A stretch of DNA of 64,000 bases from Bradyrhizobium lablabi (GTDB taxonomy: Bacteria > Pseudomonadota > Alphaproteobacteria > Rhizobiales > Xanthobacteraceae), in NCBI RefSeq assembly GCF_018131005.1, contig NZ_JAFCJK010000005.1, forward strand, positions 496,001-560,000, written 5' to 3'. Below are positions 16,530-26,077 of this stretch, piece after piece (within the stretch, counting starts at the first letter, position 1; every line of letters starts with the position of its first letter). The position numbers and the translations under genes were made by a program. Under the pieces are notes generated by a model. That model worked only from the letters and a program-made list of their open reading frames with translations. It was not told the origin of the DNA and ran no database searches.

Positions 16530-17729
16530 ATGAGTACGAGTACAAGTGCGTATGACCCTGTGGCCCCCGGCCGCCGGAGATCCTCCCGAAAGATTCTTCC
16601 TCAACGCGTCGCGGGTAGCGCCGCCGTTGCCGGCCTGGTGGTCGGCTGCGCCTGGACCGTCTACGCCAACATCTTCGCTGCGAGCGTCTATCCCTCGGTC
16701 AACAGCGCAGCGTTCGATGCGCCCGTGATCAAGCGGCCCGTCGAGGTCGCTGCACGGCCAGCGCCGCCCCCCTTCAACGAGGTGTTCGCACAGCTGACGC
16801 CGCCGCCATCGACGGCTCCGAAGGCGGAGACAGCCGGACCTTCGCTGATGTTTGACGAAAGGTTTGCAGCCGCCTCCCCGCAGGGCCAGCCGTCGCGGGT
16901 CGTTGCCGACGCTACACCGCAGACCGATGCGGTGAAGTCCACCGATGCGAAGATCGCTGAAGCGTCGAGGCCCGCTGCCGTGCCGAAACACGCCGATGCG
17001 TCCAAGACGATCCCACCAAGATCGGTTGACGCCACGAAGAAGGAAGCCGCGGCCAATCTGCAGGTCGCGCTCAACACGCCGACGGGCCAGGTCGAGACCC
17101 GGCCCGCCGAGGCGAAGCCCGCGGCAAAGTCCTCCGGCCTCTCGGTCCGCGATATGGCGGCGCGCGCCAAGGCCGCGGTGATGTCGATTGCCTCGAACGA
17201 CAGGCAGACCATGGTCGAGAAGCTGTGGGGCAAGCGCGAGCAGACCAACTCGCTGCTATCCTTCGCATCGGCCGACGCCAGCGTCACCGGCAGCATTCCC
17301 TCGACGCTTGACCAGAACCCCATGCTCGGCGGCTCGCCGCCCTATGACCGCCAGACCGCAGTCTACGACATCTCGGCCAGGACGGTGTACCTGCCCGACG
17401 GCACCCGGCTCGAGGCGCATTCGGGCCTTGGCTCGAGGCTCGATGATCCGCGTTCGTCGCATTTGAAGATGGTCGGCGTGACGCCGCCGCACATTTACGA
17501 ACTGAAGCCGCGCGAGGCGCTGTTTCACGGTGTGCCGGCGCTGCGGCTGACGCCAATCGGCGGCGAGAGCAAGATCTTCAACCGCAGTGGCCTGCTCGCG
17601 CATACCTTTATGCTCGGCCCGAACGGCGACTCCAACGGCTGCGTCTCGTTCAAGGACTACTACGCATTTCTCGACGCCTACCGCAATAAGGGCATCCGCC
17701 GCCTCGCGGTGCTCGCGAAGATTCAATAG
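16530..17729 (+). CDS. Membrane-anchored DUF2778 (Tlde1-like) protein
   Basis: The 399-residue protein has a basic cytoplasmic start, one membrane helix (about residues 27-48) and a 210-residue Ala/Pro/Thr/Lys-rich periplasmic linker. A C-terminal DUF2778 domain (about 275-399) follows. It carries the L,D-transpeptidase-like catalytic set His358, Ser368 and Cys371 in HTFMLGPNGDSNGCVSF. Characterised Tlde1 members act on peptidoglycan stem peptides. No type VI secretion or immunity gene is seen nearby, and the membrane anchor points to a self-directed cell-wall role; both are inference. ATG 16530 is chosen over GTG 16482. Confidence 0.85.
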   Translation: MSTSTSAYDPVAPGRRRSSRKILPQRVAGSAAVAGLVVGCAWTVYANIFAASVYPSVNSAAFDAPVIKRPVEVAARPAPPPFNEVFAQLTPPPSTAPKAETAGPSLMFDERFAAASPQGQPSRVVADATPQTDAVKSTDAKIAEASRPAAVPKHADASKTIPPRSVDATKKEAAANLQVALNTPTGQVETRPAEAKPAAKSSGLSVRDMAARAKAAVMSIASNDRQTMVEKLWGKREQTNSLLSFASADASVTGSIPSTLDQNPMLGGSPPYDRQTAVYDISARTVYLPDGTRLEAHSGLGSRLDDPRSSHLKMVGVTPPHIYELKPREALFHGVPALRLTPIGGESKIFNRSGLLAHTFMLGPNGDSNGCVSFKDYYAFLDAYRNKGIRRLAVLAKIQ

Positions 17730-17867
17730 GACGGAGAACCCGAGAGGTTTGCGAGACAATTCCCCGTGAAGCAAAGCTTCACGTTCTCGCGACACGACTT
17801 GGCACTTTTGCTGCTATACTCCGAGCAGACCGAGTCTCAGCTCGATAGCAAATACGGTGCAAAGCGA

Positions 17868-19364
17868 ATGGGTCCTGCACTGCTCGTCGAATTGCCGCCA
17901 GCCATCGCCACCGAAGCATTCGTAGACGCCGGCGCGGCGGTCGCCCGCCTTGAAGAGATCTATCAGCGCAACACCCAGTTCCTGCGCGATCGCTTTGAAG
18001 CTTACGTCAATGGCCGATCGTTCACGACGCGCGCGCGCGCCTGCTATCCTTTTGTGCGGATCACGACCGCGACGTATGCGCGGCTCGATTCGCGTCTCGC
18101 CTACGGCTTTGTCGCGGGGCCGGGCGTACACGAGACCAGCGTGACGCGGCCGGACATCTTCCGGAGCTATCTCACGGAGCAGATCGAGCTCTTGATCAAG
18201 AATCACGGCGTGCCGGTCGAAGTCGGCGAGTCGAACGAGCCCATTCCGATCCATTTCGCCTATCGGCGCGACATTAACATCGAGGCAGCGCTGACCATCG
18301 CCGACAGCTCGGCCTTTACGCGGTCGCTGCGCGACGTGTTCGATACGCCCGACCTTGCCGCCATGGACGACGCGATCGCTGACGGTATTGTCGGGCTGCC
18401 ATCCGGCGCGCCCGAGCCGCTGGCGCTGTTCCGCGCGGCGCGGGTCGACTACTCGTTGCGTCGGCTCTATCACTACACGGGCACCGACCCGGAGCACTTC
18501 CAGAACTTCGTGATCTTCACGAACTATCAGTTTTACGTCGATGCCTTCGTGCAGTTGTGCCAGCAGCGCCTCGCCTCGGGCCAGGTTGGCCCTGAGGCCT
18601 TCGTTGCGCCCGGGAACGTGATGACGCGCAATGCGCGGCTTGGTGGCGGCACCACCGGGATCCCGCCCGAACGCGCGCCGCAGATGCCGGCCTTCCATCT
18701 CGTCGAGCCAGACTATCGCGGCTTCACCCTGATCAACATCGGCACCGGGCCGTCCAACGCGCGGAACGTCACTGACCACGTTGCGGTACTGCGGCCGCAC
18801 GCCTGGCTGATGGTCGGGCATTGCGCGGGCCTGCGGAACACACAGCGGCTCGGCGATTACGTGCTCGCGCATGGTTACGTCCGCGAGGATCACGTGCTCG
18901 ATCACGAGCTGCCGCTGTGGGTTCCGATCCCTGCGCTTGCTGAAATGCAGGTCGCGCTCGAGGAGGCGGTCGGCGAGGTCACCGGGCTTTCCGGCTTCGA
19001 ACTCAAGCGGCTGATGCGCACCGGCACGGTCGCAAGCGTCGACAATCGGAACTGGGAGATCAGCGGTCCATCGGTCATTCGACGCCTGTCCCAATCGCGC
19101 GCGGTTGCACTCGACATGGAATCGGCGGCGATCGCCGCCAACGGCTATCGTTTCCGCGTGCCATACGGCACGTTGCTGTGCGTCTCCGACAAGCCGCTGC
19201 ACGGCGAGATCAAGCTCGCCGGCATGGCCAGCGAATTTTACCGGCAACGTGTCGGTCAGCATCTTGAGATCGGCCTGAAGGCGCTGGAACGATTGAAGCA
19301 GCAGGAATCCGAGCGCCTGCACTCACGCAAGCTGCGCAGCTTCGCCGAGGTCGCGTTCCAATAG
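17868..19364 (+). CDS. amn: AMP nucleosidase
   Basis: The 498-residue enzyme hydrolyses AMP to adenine and ribose 5-phosphate. The N-terminal regulatory domain (about 15-190) precedes a nucleoside-phosphorylase-fold catalytic domain (about 270-480). The latter has GFTLINIGTGPSNARNVTDH, the substrate-binding LDMESAAIAANGYRFR and LLCVSDKPLHGEIK. ATG 17868 gives the usual family length; the frame is open from 17766, which would add 34 atypical residues. No operon partner is evident. Confidence 0.93.
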   Translation: MGPALLVELPPAIATEAFVDAGAAVARLEEIYQRNTQFLRDRFEAYVNGRSFTTRARACYPFVRITTATYARLDSRLAYGFVAGPGVHETSVTRPDIFRSYLTEQIELLIKNHGVPVEVGESNEPIPIHFAYRRDINIEAALTIADSSAFTRSLRDVFDTPDLAAMDDAIADGIVGLPSGAPEPLALFRAARVDYSLRRLYHYTGTDPEHFQNFVIFTNYQFYVDAFVQLCQQRLASGQVGPEAFVAPGNVMTRNARLGGGTTGIPPERAPQMPAFHLVEPDYRGFTLINIGTGPSNARNVTDHVAVLRPHAWLMVGHCAGLRNTQRLGDYVLAHGYVREDHVLDHELPLWVPIPALAEMQVALEEAVGEVTGLSGFELKRLMRTGTVASVDNRNWEISGPSVIRRLSQSRAVALDMESAAIAANGYRFRVPYGTLLCVSDKPLHGEIKLAGMASEFYRQRVGQHLEIGLKALERLKQQESERLHSRKLRSFAEVAFQ

Positions 19365-19877
19365 CTCGTCGAACGCCCTCAAATTCCACGCAACAGACAA
19401 TTCACGAAACTATCACCTCAACTCACCAGGGGGTGCGATATGAGTTCGCGGTCGTTGCGGTCGGCGATGTTTCGCTGAGCAAGACGTCTTCGGCACGAGC
19501 TTTGCAGTCGTCTCAATGGAAATTTACTGACGGTTGTGAGCTCGGCCACAATGGCCGTTGCCGGTGCCGTGTAGTCAGGAGATGATCGTTTTGCAGCATT
19601 CTTTGCCGGAATTTTAGGCGACAAGGATATTTATTTTCGACGAAGGTATTTCGAGCTGAAGCCGGTTTGATGCGCAGCTTGATTGCGACAGCGGAGCTCG
19701 GGCGGCGATGTGTGCCGAGCTTTTCACACGAAAGGTCGACGGAGTTGCTGGTGCAGAATTATTCGCTCGCTGCCGTCCAGACGAACAAAGAGCGGTGCGT
19801 AGGTGGCGAATTCGTGGCGGCACACGACGAACGATCCTTCAGGAACCTGAACGTCATTCCAGAGCACTGGAGATTAC
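19365..19877. other. Noncoding stretch without recognisable gene
   Basis: No open frame here has both a plausible start site and family resemblance. There is one 12-codon frame at 19440 behind GGGGG, too short to judge. No strong hairpin or repeat was recognised. Confidence 0.4.
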
Positions 19878-20405
19878 ATGGGACGCTCAAATTCCAACGA
19901 GTTCGAGAAGCCGAATGCCTCGACCATTTCCTTTGGATCGTTGTCGGCAGAGGATCTCAACAGGCTGCTTCCACCGTTTTATCTCGGCCTGGATTTTGAC
20001 GCGAGGCGAGCCCGGTTTGGGTGTGCGGTCTCGGACGAGTCGATCATCCGATATTGCAGCGGATTGAATACAGATCAGGCGGTCGTTGTCGGATGCTGCG
20101 GACCAGCCGGGTTGGTTGCTGCAATTGAACTTCATCCGCTGTCATCGAGCTGGGACGATGCCGAGCTTGCCATCGCTGAGGCGGTAACAACGGACAGGAT
20201 CATGATCCTGGGACACCTCCTTCAGCTTGCCGCATTCGCTGCTGGGAAGAGGGGCTGCGGCGCGCTTGTCATTTCCCTGGGAGCGTTCGAGCGCGATTTG
20301 CTTCGATTGCTGCGGGGCATGAGCCGGGTCCGCGTGAGGGGTGACAGCGCCCGCGTCGAACTCGACGAATATGCGCGACTGCAAACACTCTCGACGGCCA
20401 GGTGA
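19878..20405 (+). CDS. Degenerate GNAT-like acetyltransferase domain protein
   Basis: The 175-residue protein follows a GGAG site. The pattern FDARRARFGCAVSDESIIRY, AAIELHPLSSSWDDAELAIA and a C-terminal GCGALVISLGAFERDLLRLL resembles a class of GNAT proteins in rhizobia. The acetyl-CoA pyrophosphate loop (R/QxxGxG/A) is not conserved; the site reads TTDRIMILGH. It may therefore have lost catalysis or bind another ligand. Its stop overlaps the start of the next small gene, so they are likely cotranscribed. Confidence 0.6.
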   Translation: MGRSNSNEFEKPNASTISFGSLSAEDLNRLLPPFYLGLDFDARRARFGCAVSDESIIRYCSGLNTDQAVVVGCCGPAGLVAAIELHPLSSSWDDAELAIAEAVTTDRIMILGHLLQLAAFAAGKRGCGALVISLGAFERDLLRLLRGMSRVRVRGDSARVELDEYARLQTLSTAR

Positions 20406-20584
20406 TGACGATGTCCGCGAACGATCAAGCGTTCTATCTCATCGCGGTGATTGTCTGTCTCTGCATTTGCCTGATCCGGGCGCTTAGCGAGATCGAGACG
20501 TGGCGTGAACACCGGCGCCGCAGCCGGGAACAGGTGCGCGACGCCATGCAATCGGTGGCTCCGGTTGCAGGACGTCGCAAATAG
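20405..20584 (+). CDS. Small single-helix membrane protein
   Basis: The 59-residue protein starts at ATG 20405 (or 20411), overlapping the preceding stop. It has one hydrophobic helix (about residues 9-28, FYLIAVIVCLCICLIRAL) and then a strongly basic cytoplasmic tail (WREHRRRSREQVRD). No family is recognised. Coupling to the GNAT-like gene supports it as real. Confidence 0.5.
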   Translation: MTMSANDQAFYLIAVIVCLCICLIRALSEIETWREHRRRSREQVRDAMQSVAPVAGRRK

Positions 20585-20783
20585 GCGTCAAGACCGACCG
20601 CCGGCATTCCTACGAATGTTAGCGTGCATGGCCTCTGTAATGGAGCACCGCTGCTGGCACAAATCGAGGGGACCTGCAGCCGCCGGATTGTTGCAGACAA
20701 GGGATGCGACTGCGCACAGATTGCGATAACGTTCATTTCGCCGTGGTCCGGAATTAGGCCAGCCGTCAAACCGTCGGTGGTCA

Positions 20784-23700
20784 ATGCAGCAGATTGCGGA
20801 GTGGCTCGAGAAGCTGGGGCTTGGGCAATACGCGCAGCGTTTTGCCGAGAACGGTATTGACGTTGGTGTTCTCCCCGAACTGACGGATGAGGACTTCGAC
20901 AGGCTCGGAGTCCTGCTCGGCCATCGCCGCAAGATGCTGCGTGCGATCGCCAATTTCAATCAAGCCGAACTGAGCGTCGAGCCGGCCTTGCCACACGACG
21001 CCGAGCGCCGCCATCTCACGGTGATGTTCTGCGATCTGGTCGGCTCGACGGCGCTCTCCGCGCGTCTCGATCCCGAGGATATGTGGGAGGTGATCCGTGT
21101 CTATCGGGCGGCCTGCGCGAGGGTGATCGCAGCCTACGATGGCGTGATAGCCAGATTCATTGGCGACGGGATCCTCGCTTATTTCGGCTATCCCTGCGCC
21201 CACGAGGATGACGCGGAGCGCGCGGTGCGCGCTGGCCTCGACGTCATCGCGGCCATCGGCACGCTCGAGACCCGCGCGAAAGAAGAAGTCGCGGTACGGA
21301 TCGCGATCGCGAGCGGGCTCGTGGTGGTTGGCGACCTCGTCTCCGGCGGCGCGTCGGAGGAGCAGGCGCTGGTCGGCGACGCGCCGAACATCGCCGCGCG
21401 GCTGCAAGGACTGGCGGAGCCGGGCGTGGTCGTTGTGGCCGCCTCGACGCGTCGGCTGCTTGGCAATCTGTTCACGCTGCGCAACCTCGGCCGCCGCGAG
21501 GTCAAGGGCATCTCCGAGCCGATCGCGGTTTGGGCGGTGGAGGGCGAGCCGGCGTCGGAGAGCCGTTTCGAGGCGGTGCGCACGGCGCGCTCGATCGGCT
21601 TCGTCGGGCGCAAGGCGGAGATCGAATTTGTGCTCTCGCGCCAGCAGCTGGCGTGGCAGGGGCAGGGGCAGGTGGTGTTGATTTCCGGCGAGGCGGGAAT
21701 CGGAAAATCGCGCATCGTGGCGACGCTCTCCGAAAGCCTCGAGTCCGGGACGCACCGCCGCGTCCGGTACCAGTGCTCGCCCTACCACACGAACAGCGCG
21801 CTGCATCCCTTCGTCGCCCAGCTCGAGCGCGCAGCCGGTATCAGGTCGGAAGATGCGCAGCGACAGAAGCTGGACAAGCTTGACGCCATGCTCGCGCTTG
21901 GAAAGCAACAGGTGGCCGCGGCGGCGCCGCTGATCGCGGCATTGCTATCGATTTCAACCGGCGACCGCTATCCACAGCTGGCCTTGAGTCCCGTGCAGCA
22001 GCGACGGCAAACCTTTGCCGCGCTGCTCGACCAGCTCGAGGGGCTGGCGCGGCAGCAGCCCGTGCTCGTCATCTGCGAGGACATGCATTGGGCCGATGCC
22101 ACCTCGCTCGAGTTGCTCGACCTCGCGGTCGACCGTATCAGGAGCCTGCCGATCCTGATGCTCATGACATTCAGGCCCGACTTCGAGCCGCCTTGGGAGG
22201 GGCTTGCCAATGTCAGCCTGCTGCGGCTCGATCGACTCGACCGGCAGGACACGCGCGCGCTGATCGAGCAGGTGACCGCCGGTCGGCTGCTGCCGGGCGA
22301 GATGGTGACGCGGATCATCGAGCGGACCGATGGAGTCCCGCTGTTCGTCGAGGAACTGACGAAGATGGTGCTGGAGTCGGGTCTGCTCGTCGAAAATGCC
22401 GGGCGGTATCGCCTCGACCAACCGCTGCCGGCGTCTGCGATCCCGGCGACCCTGCAGGACTCGCTGATGGCCCGGCTCGACCGGCTGGCGCCGGTCAAGG
22501 AGGTGGCGCAGATCGGTGCGGCGATCGGCCGTGACTTCTCCTATGCGCTGCTGCGCAATGTGGCTGGTCGCGATGACTTAACGCTCAGCGCCGCGCTTGC
22601 ACAGCTCGAGGAAGCCGAGTTGCTGTTGCGCCGGGGTACCGCGCCGGACGCGAGCTACAGCTTCAAGCACGCGCTGGTTCAGGAGGCGGCCTACGCGAGC
22701 CTGCTCAAGAGCCGCCGGCAATTGCTCCATAAGCGGATCGGCGACGTCCTGCGCGACAAGTTCGCGGCCATCGCCGAGACTGAGCCGGAAGTCGTCGCCT
22801 ACCACTTCACCGAAGCGGGGCTTGGCGAGGCAGCGCTGGCGTGGTGGCGCAAGGCGGGTCAGCTGGCGCTGAAGCGCTCGGCCTATTCCGAGGCGATCGC
22901 GCATCTCGGCAAGGCAGTCGCCATCGCCGATGAGCTGCCCGACGAGCCGGGCCGCATGATCAACCGGCTCCACCTGCAGATCGCCTATGGGCGCGCGCTC
23001 CGCGGCAGCCTCGGGCACAGTGCCCCCGAAACGGTGGCGGCGTGGACGCGCGCGCGGCAATTCGCGTCGGACATCGATGATCCGATCGAACTGGCGCCGA
23101 TCCAGTCAGGCCTTTTCAATGCCTGTTTGACCCACGGCGAACTCACGCCGATGCGCGAGCTGGCGGAGACCATCAAGGGCGTCGCGGAGCGGCATCCGGA
23201 TTCGCCGGTGGCAGCCATCGTCGCGCGCTGGAGCAGCGGCGTGACCTGTTGGTTTGCGGGGGACTACCTGAACGCACGCACCCATCTCGAGCAGGCGCTC
23301 GCGGCTTACGCGAGCGAGCCGGATCCGGTGATCTTCAAGGCGTCGACGCTGGACTTGCCGTTCGTCATCATGAGATTTCTGGCGCTCGTGCTTTGGCCGC
23401 TCGGCGAGATCGATCGAGCGCGGCAGCTCGCCGGCGCGGCCGTGAACGCCCCCGGGGAGCATCGCGCACTCGCCCGTGCCAATGCGCTGGTTCACAAGGC
23501 TGTCTTCGACGGGCTGTGCGGGAGCAGGTTGCAGCAAACCGAGACGATCCTTGCCCTTGGGCTGGCGCGCGACCACACGATGCCGCTCTACGTCGCCGCC
23601 GGGACCTATCTCAACGGTCTGGCGAAGTGGCGTGCCGGCGAGGGAGCGGTAGGCCTCGCCGAGATGCAACGCGGCTGGACATTGCTTCATGAGAACGACT

Positions 23701-24143
23701 GCTACCTCTGTGAACCGTTCTGGGGGATGCAAATTGCACTGGCGAATGCGCAGGCCGGACAAATCGAGGCGGGGCTCGACATCCTCAGGGGGCTGATCGG
23801 CGCGGGTGAGCAGTCCGGGCAGCATTGGCTGGATGCCGAATTGTTGCGCGTGCAGGGTGAGCTGTTGTCGCGTCGTAATCCTCCCGACGTTTCCGGCGCC
23901 GAGGATGCCTACCGCCGCGCTCTCGGGATTGCCCGAAGCCAGGAGACGAGGACGTTCGAGCTGCGCAGCGCGCTGGGACTTGCACGCCTGTATAACGACG
24001 ATGGCCGGGTGGACGCGGTATCCGAGCTGCTCGCGCCGGTGCGCGCCCGTTTCGATGCGGGGCAGGATCTCGCCGAAATCGCGGATGCCGACGAACTGCT
24101 CGGACAGACGCATTGGCCAGTCCGCCACTCCCGTGCGTCCTGA
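20784..24143 (+). CDS. SAM domain-class III cyclase-AAA ATPase-TPR signalling protein
   Basis: This 1,119-residue protein has four parts. An N-terminal SAM domain (1-60, starting MQQIAEWLEKLGLGQYA) is followed by a class III cyclase domain (75-250) with metal aspartates Asp84 (FCDLVGSTA) and Asp128 (FIGDGILAYFG). Next is an AAA/STAND-type ATPase with Walker A GEAGIGKS (302-309) and Walker B VLVICEDMHWAD. A long helical TPR-like region runs from about 640 to 1,100. The build matches orphan cyclase/MalT-like ATPase proteins common in rhizobia. SAM and TPR parts suggest oligomer assembly around a partner. Ligand and partner are unknown. ATG 20784 lacks a strong ribosome site but begins exactly at the SAM domain. 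Confidence 0.9.
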   Translation: MQQIAEWLEKLGLGQYAQRFAENGIDVGVLPELTDEDFDRLGVLLGHRRKMLRAIANFNQAELSVEPALPHDAERRHLTVMFCDLVGSTALSARLDPEDMWEVIRVYRAACARVIAAYDGVIARFIGDGILAYFGYPCAHEDDAERAVRAGLDVIAAIGTLETRAKEEVAVRIAIASGLVVVGDLVSGGASEEQALVGDAPNIAARLQGLAEPGVVVVAASTRRLLGNLFTLRNLGRREVKGISEPIAVWAVEGEPASESRFEAVRTARSIGFVGRKAEIEFVLSRQQLAWQGQGQVVLISGEAGIGKSRIVATLSESLESGTHRRVRYQCSPYHTNSALHPFVAQLERAAGIRSEDAQRQKLDKLDAMLALGKQQVAAAAPLIAALLSISTGDRYPQLALSPVQQRRQTFAALLDQLEGLARQQPVLVICEDMHWADATSLELLDLAVDRIRSLPILMLMTFRPDFEPPWEGLANVSLLRLDRLDRQDTRALIEQVTAGRLLPGEMVTRIIERTDGVPLFVEELTKMVLESGLLVENAGRYRLDQPLPASAIPATLQDSLMARLDRLAPVKEVAQIGAAIGRDFSYALLRNVAGRDDLTLSAALAQLEEAELLLRRGTAPDASYSFKHALVQEAAYASLLKSRRQLLHKRIGDVLRDKFAAIAETEPEVVAYHFTEAGLGEAALAWWRKAGQLALKRSAYSEAIAHLGKAVAIADELPDEPGRMINRLHLQIAYGRALRGSLGHSAPETVAAWTRARQFASDIDDPIELAPIQSGLFNACLTHGELTPMRELAETIKGVAERHPDSPVAAIVARWSSGVTCWFAGDYLNARTHLEQALAAYASEPDPVIFKASTLDLPFVIMRFLALVLWPLGEIDRARQLAGAAVNAPGEHRALARANALVHKAVFDGLCGSRLQQTETILALGLARDHTMPLYVAAGTYLNGLAKWRAGEGAVGLAEMQRGWTLLHENDCYLCEPFWGMQIALANAQAGQIEAGLDILRGLIGAGEQSGQHWLDAELLRVQGELLSRRNPPDVSGAEDAYRRALGIARSQETRTFELRSALGLARLYNDDGRVDAVSELLAPVRARFDAGQDLAEIADADELLGQTHWPVRHSRAS

Positions 24144-24251
24144 CTGGTGTCGGTGCTCTTGGATTTCGGGCAATGACCGGCGCAGTCGCGAGGAGGCCGA
24201 CAATGGAAGCGGTTTCTTGCTTGAGTCACTACTGGTTGCGGAGGAGATGCC

Positions 24252-25694
24252 ATGACTGAGATCAGGTTGGCCTCGCTGCAGGGCGAGGCGGTGACGCTTG
24301 GAAGCGATGCGATTGCGGCCCTTCGCCAGACGTTACGCGGCGATCTCTGCCTGGCCGGGGAGCCGGGCTATGACGAGGCGCGCACGATTTGGAACGCGAT
24401 GATCGACCGTCATCCCGGTGCGATCGTGCGCTGCAAGGGGACCGCCGACATCATCCGCGGCGTGCGGCTTGCGCGTGAGCACAACCTGTTGCTGGCCGTT
24501 CGCGGTGGCGGACACAACATTGCCGGCAATGCCGTTTGCGAGGGTGGGCTCTTGCTCGACCTTTCGCCGATGCGTTCGGTCAGGGTTGATCCGTTCCACC
24601 GCACGGCACGGGTCGAGCCGGGCGCAACGCTCGGCGAATTCGACAAAGAGGCGCAGGCTTTCGGCCTCGCCACCCCGCTCGGGGTCAACTCGACGACAGG
24701 CGTCGCCGGGTTGACGCTCGGCGGCGGCTTCGGATGGCTGAGCCGCAAGTTCGGGCTTAGTGCCGACAACCTGATCTCGGCTGACGTTGTGACCGCCGAG
24801 GGCGAACTCGTGCACGCAAGCATCGCCGAGAACGTCGAGCTGTTCTGGGCGTTGCGCGGCGGCGGCGGCAATTTCGGTGTGGTGAGTTCATTCGAGTTCC
24901 GCCTGCATCCGGTCGGTCCAATGGTTTTGGCGGGACTCATCGTCCATCCCTTTGGGCGGGCCAGGGAGCTGCTTGCGGGCTATCGCGAGGTCGCCGCGAA
25001 AGCGCCCGATGAGCTGACGGTCTGGGTGGTGCTCAGACAGGCGCCGCCGCTGCCGTTCCTCCCTCCCGAGGTTCATGGCAAGGAGATCGTCGCGTTCGCC
25101 GCCTGCTATGCGGGTGAGGAGAACGAGGGTAAACGCGCACTCGAACCCTTGCGCGCGCTTGGAGAGCCGATCGCCGACGTGATCGGCATGTCGCCTTATT
25201 CGGCCTGGCAGACCGCGTTCGACCCGTTGCTTGCGCCAGGCGCCAGCAATTACTGGAAGTCGCACAATTTCGCGGAGCTCAGCGATGGCTTCCTCGATAC
25301 TCTCATTGATCAAGTGGCGAGCCTGCCGACCGGGGAGTGCGAGATCTTCATCGGTCAGCTCGGCGGCGCCACCAGCCGCAAGGCGATCGACGCCACGGCC
25401 TTCCCGCACCGCGATGCCAACTTTGTCATGAACGTCCACACGCGATGGCGCGATCCGGCCGACGAGCAACGCTCAATCGCCTGGGCGCGGAAACTCTTCA
25501 CCGACGCTGCGCCGTACGCGACCGGCGGCGTTTATGTCAACTTCATGCCGGCGGACGAGACCGATCGCGTGGCCGGCGCGTACGGAGAGAACTACGCTCG
25601 CCTGGCCGCGCTGAAAGCCAAGTACGATCCGGGTAACCTGTTCAGGCTCAATCAGAACGTTCGGCCATCGGGCGTGCAGCGATCGGCGGCCTGA
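24252..25694 (+). CDS. FAD-linked oxidase of the berberine-bridge (BBE) type
   Basis: The 480-residue flavoprotein has an N-terminal PCMH-type FAD domain. The covalent-flavin His88 lies in AVRGGGHNIAGNAVC, followed by STTGVAGLTLGGGFGWLSRK. The C-terminal BBE segment reads YVNFMPADETDRV...YGENYARLAALKAKYDPGNLF. The second (Cys) flavin link of bicovalent members is absent at the usual place, so attachment is probably single. It oxidises an alcohol, sugar or amine with O2 or another acceptor; the substrate is unknown. A GGAG site precedes ATG 24252. Confidence 0.9.
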   Translation: MTEIRLASLQGEAVTLGSDAIAALRQTLRGDLCLAGEPGYDEARTIWNAMIDRHPGAIVRCKGTADIIRGVRLAREHNLLLAVRGGGHNIAGNAVCEGGLLLDLSPMRSVRVDPFHRTARVEPGATLGEFDKEAQAFGLATPLGVNSTTGVAGLTLGGGFGWLSRKFGLSADNLISADVVTAEGELVHASIAENVELFWALRGGGGNFGVVSSFEFRLHPVGPMVLAGLIVHPFGRARELLAGYREVAAKAPDELTVWVVLRQAPPLPFLPPEVHGKEIVAFAACYAGEENEGKRALEPLRALGEPIADVIGMSPYSAWQTAFDPLLAPGASNYWKSHNFAELSDGFLDTLIDQVASLPTGECEIFIGQLGGATSRKAIDATAFPHRDANFVMNVHTRWRDPADEQRSIAWARKLFTDAAPYATGGVYVNFMPADETDRVAGAYGENYARLAALKAKYDPGNLFRLNQNVRPSGVQRSAA

Positions 25695-26077
25695 GACGAC
25701 GGGGAGCTGACCGCCGTGGGTGCACGTCGGCCGGTCTGCCGTGCAATGCGCTCGAGGGCAGCTTCCGGCATTGCCGCCGGGGGTTGCATTTCTGCAACTA
25801 CCACGCCCTGCGCGCGATCGAGCCGACCCGATTGGGAGACTCGCGATACCCGCGTAATCCCGTGCAGCGTCTGCCATTTCCGCCATGGAACTTCCGGGTT
25901 CCCATGATGCTACCATACGATCCCATGTGCATTTTCTTGTTGCGTCCGGCGGCGCATTTGCATCTAACAAATGCTGCGTATCGAAATTCCGTCTTGACCA
26001 TCTGGAGTTGGTTTTTTGAAACGGTATTTAAGTGAGTTGGTTCTCGTTGCGCGTCGCTTCACTACGGGCCTCCGCTA
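25695..26077. other. Noncoding stretch ahead of the Crp/Fnr gene
   Basis: No supported gene is present. The part 25890-26035 is more AT-rich than its surroundings and contains TTGACC (25993) and other promoter-like words. The promoter of the Crp/Fnr gene is expected here, but no clear -35/-10 pair can be fixed. Confidence 0.35.

Noticed and set aside
16530..17729. Type VI secretion effector locus
   Set aside because: The DUF2778 protein has a membrane anchor, and no tss, VgrG, PAAR or immunity gene is in the window.
19418..19624. Minus-strand 68-residue frame after amn
   Set aside because: TTG start without ribosome site, unusual composition and no family.
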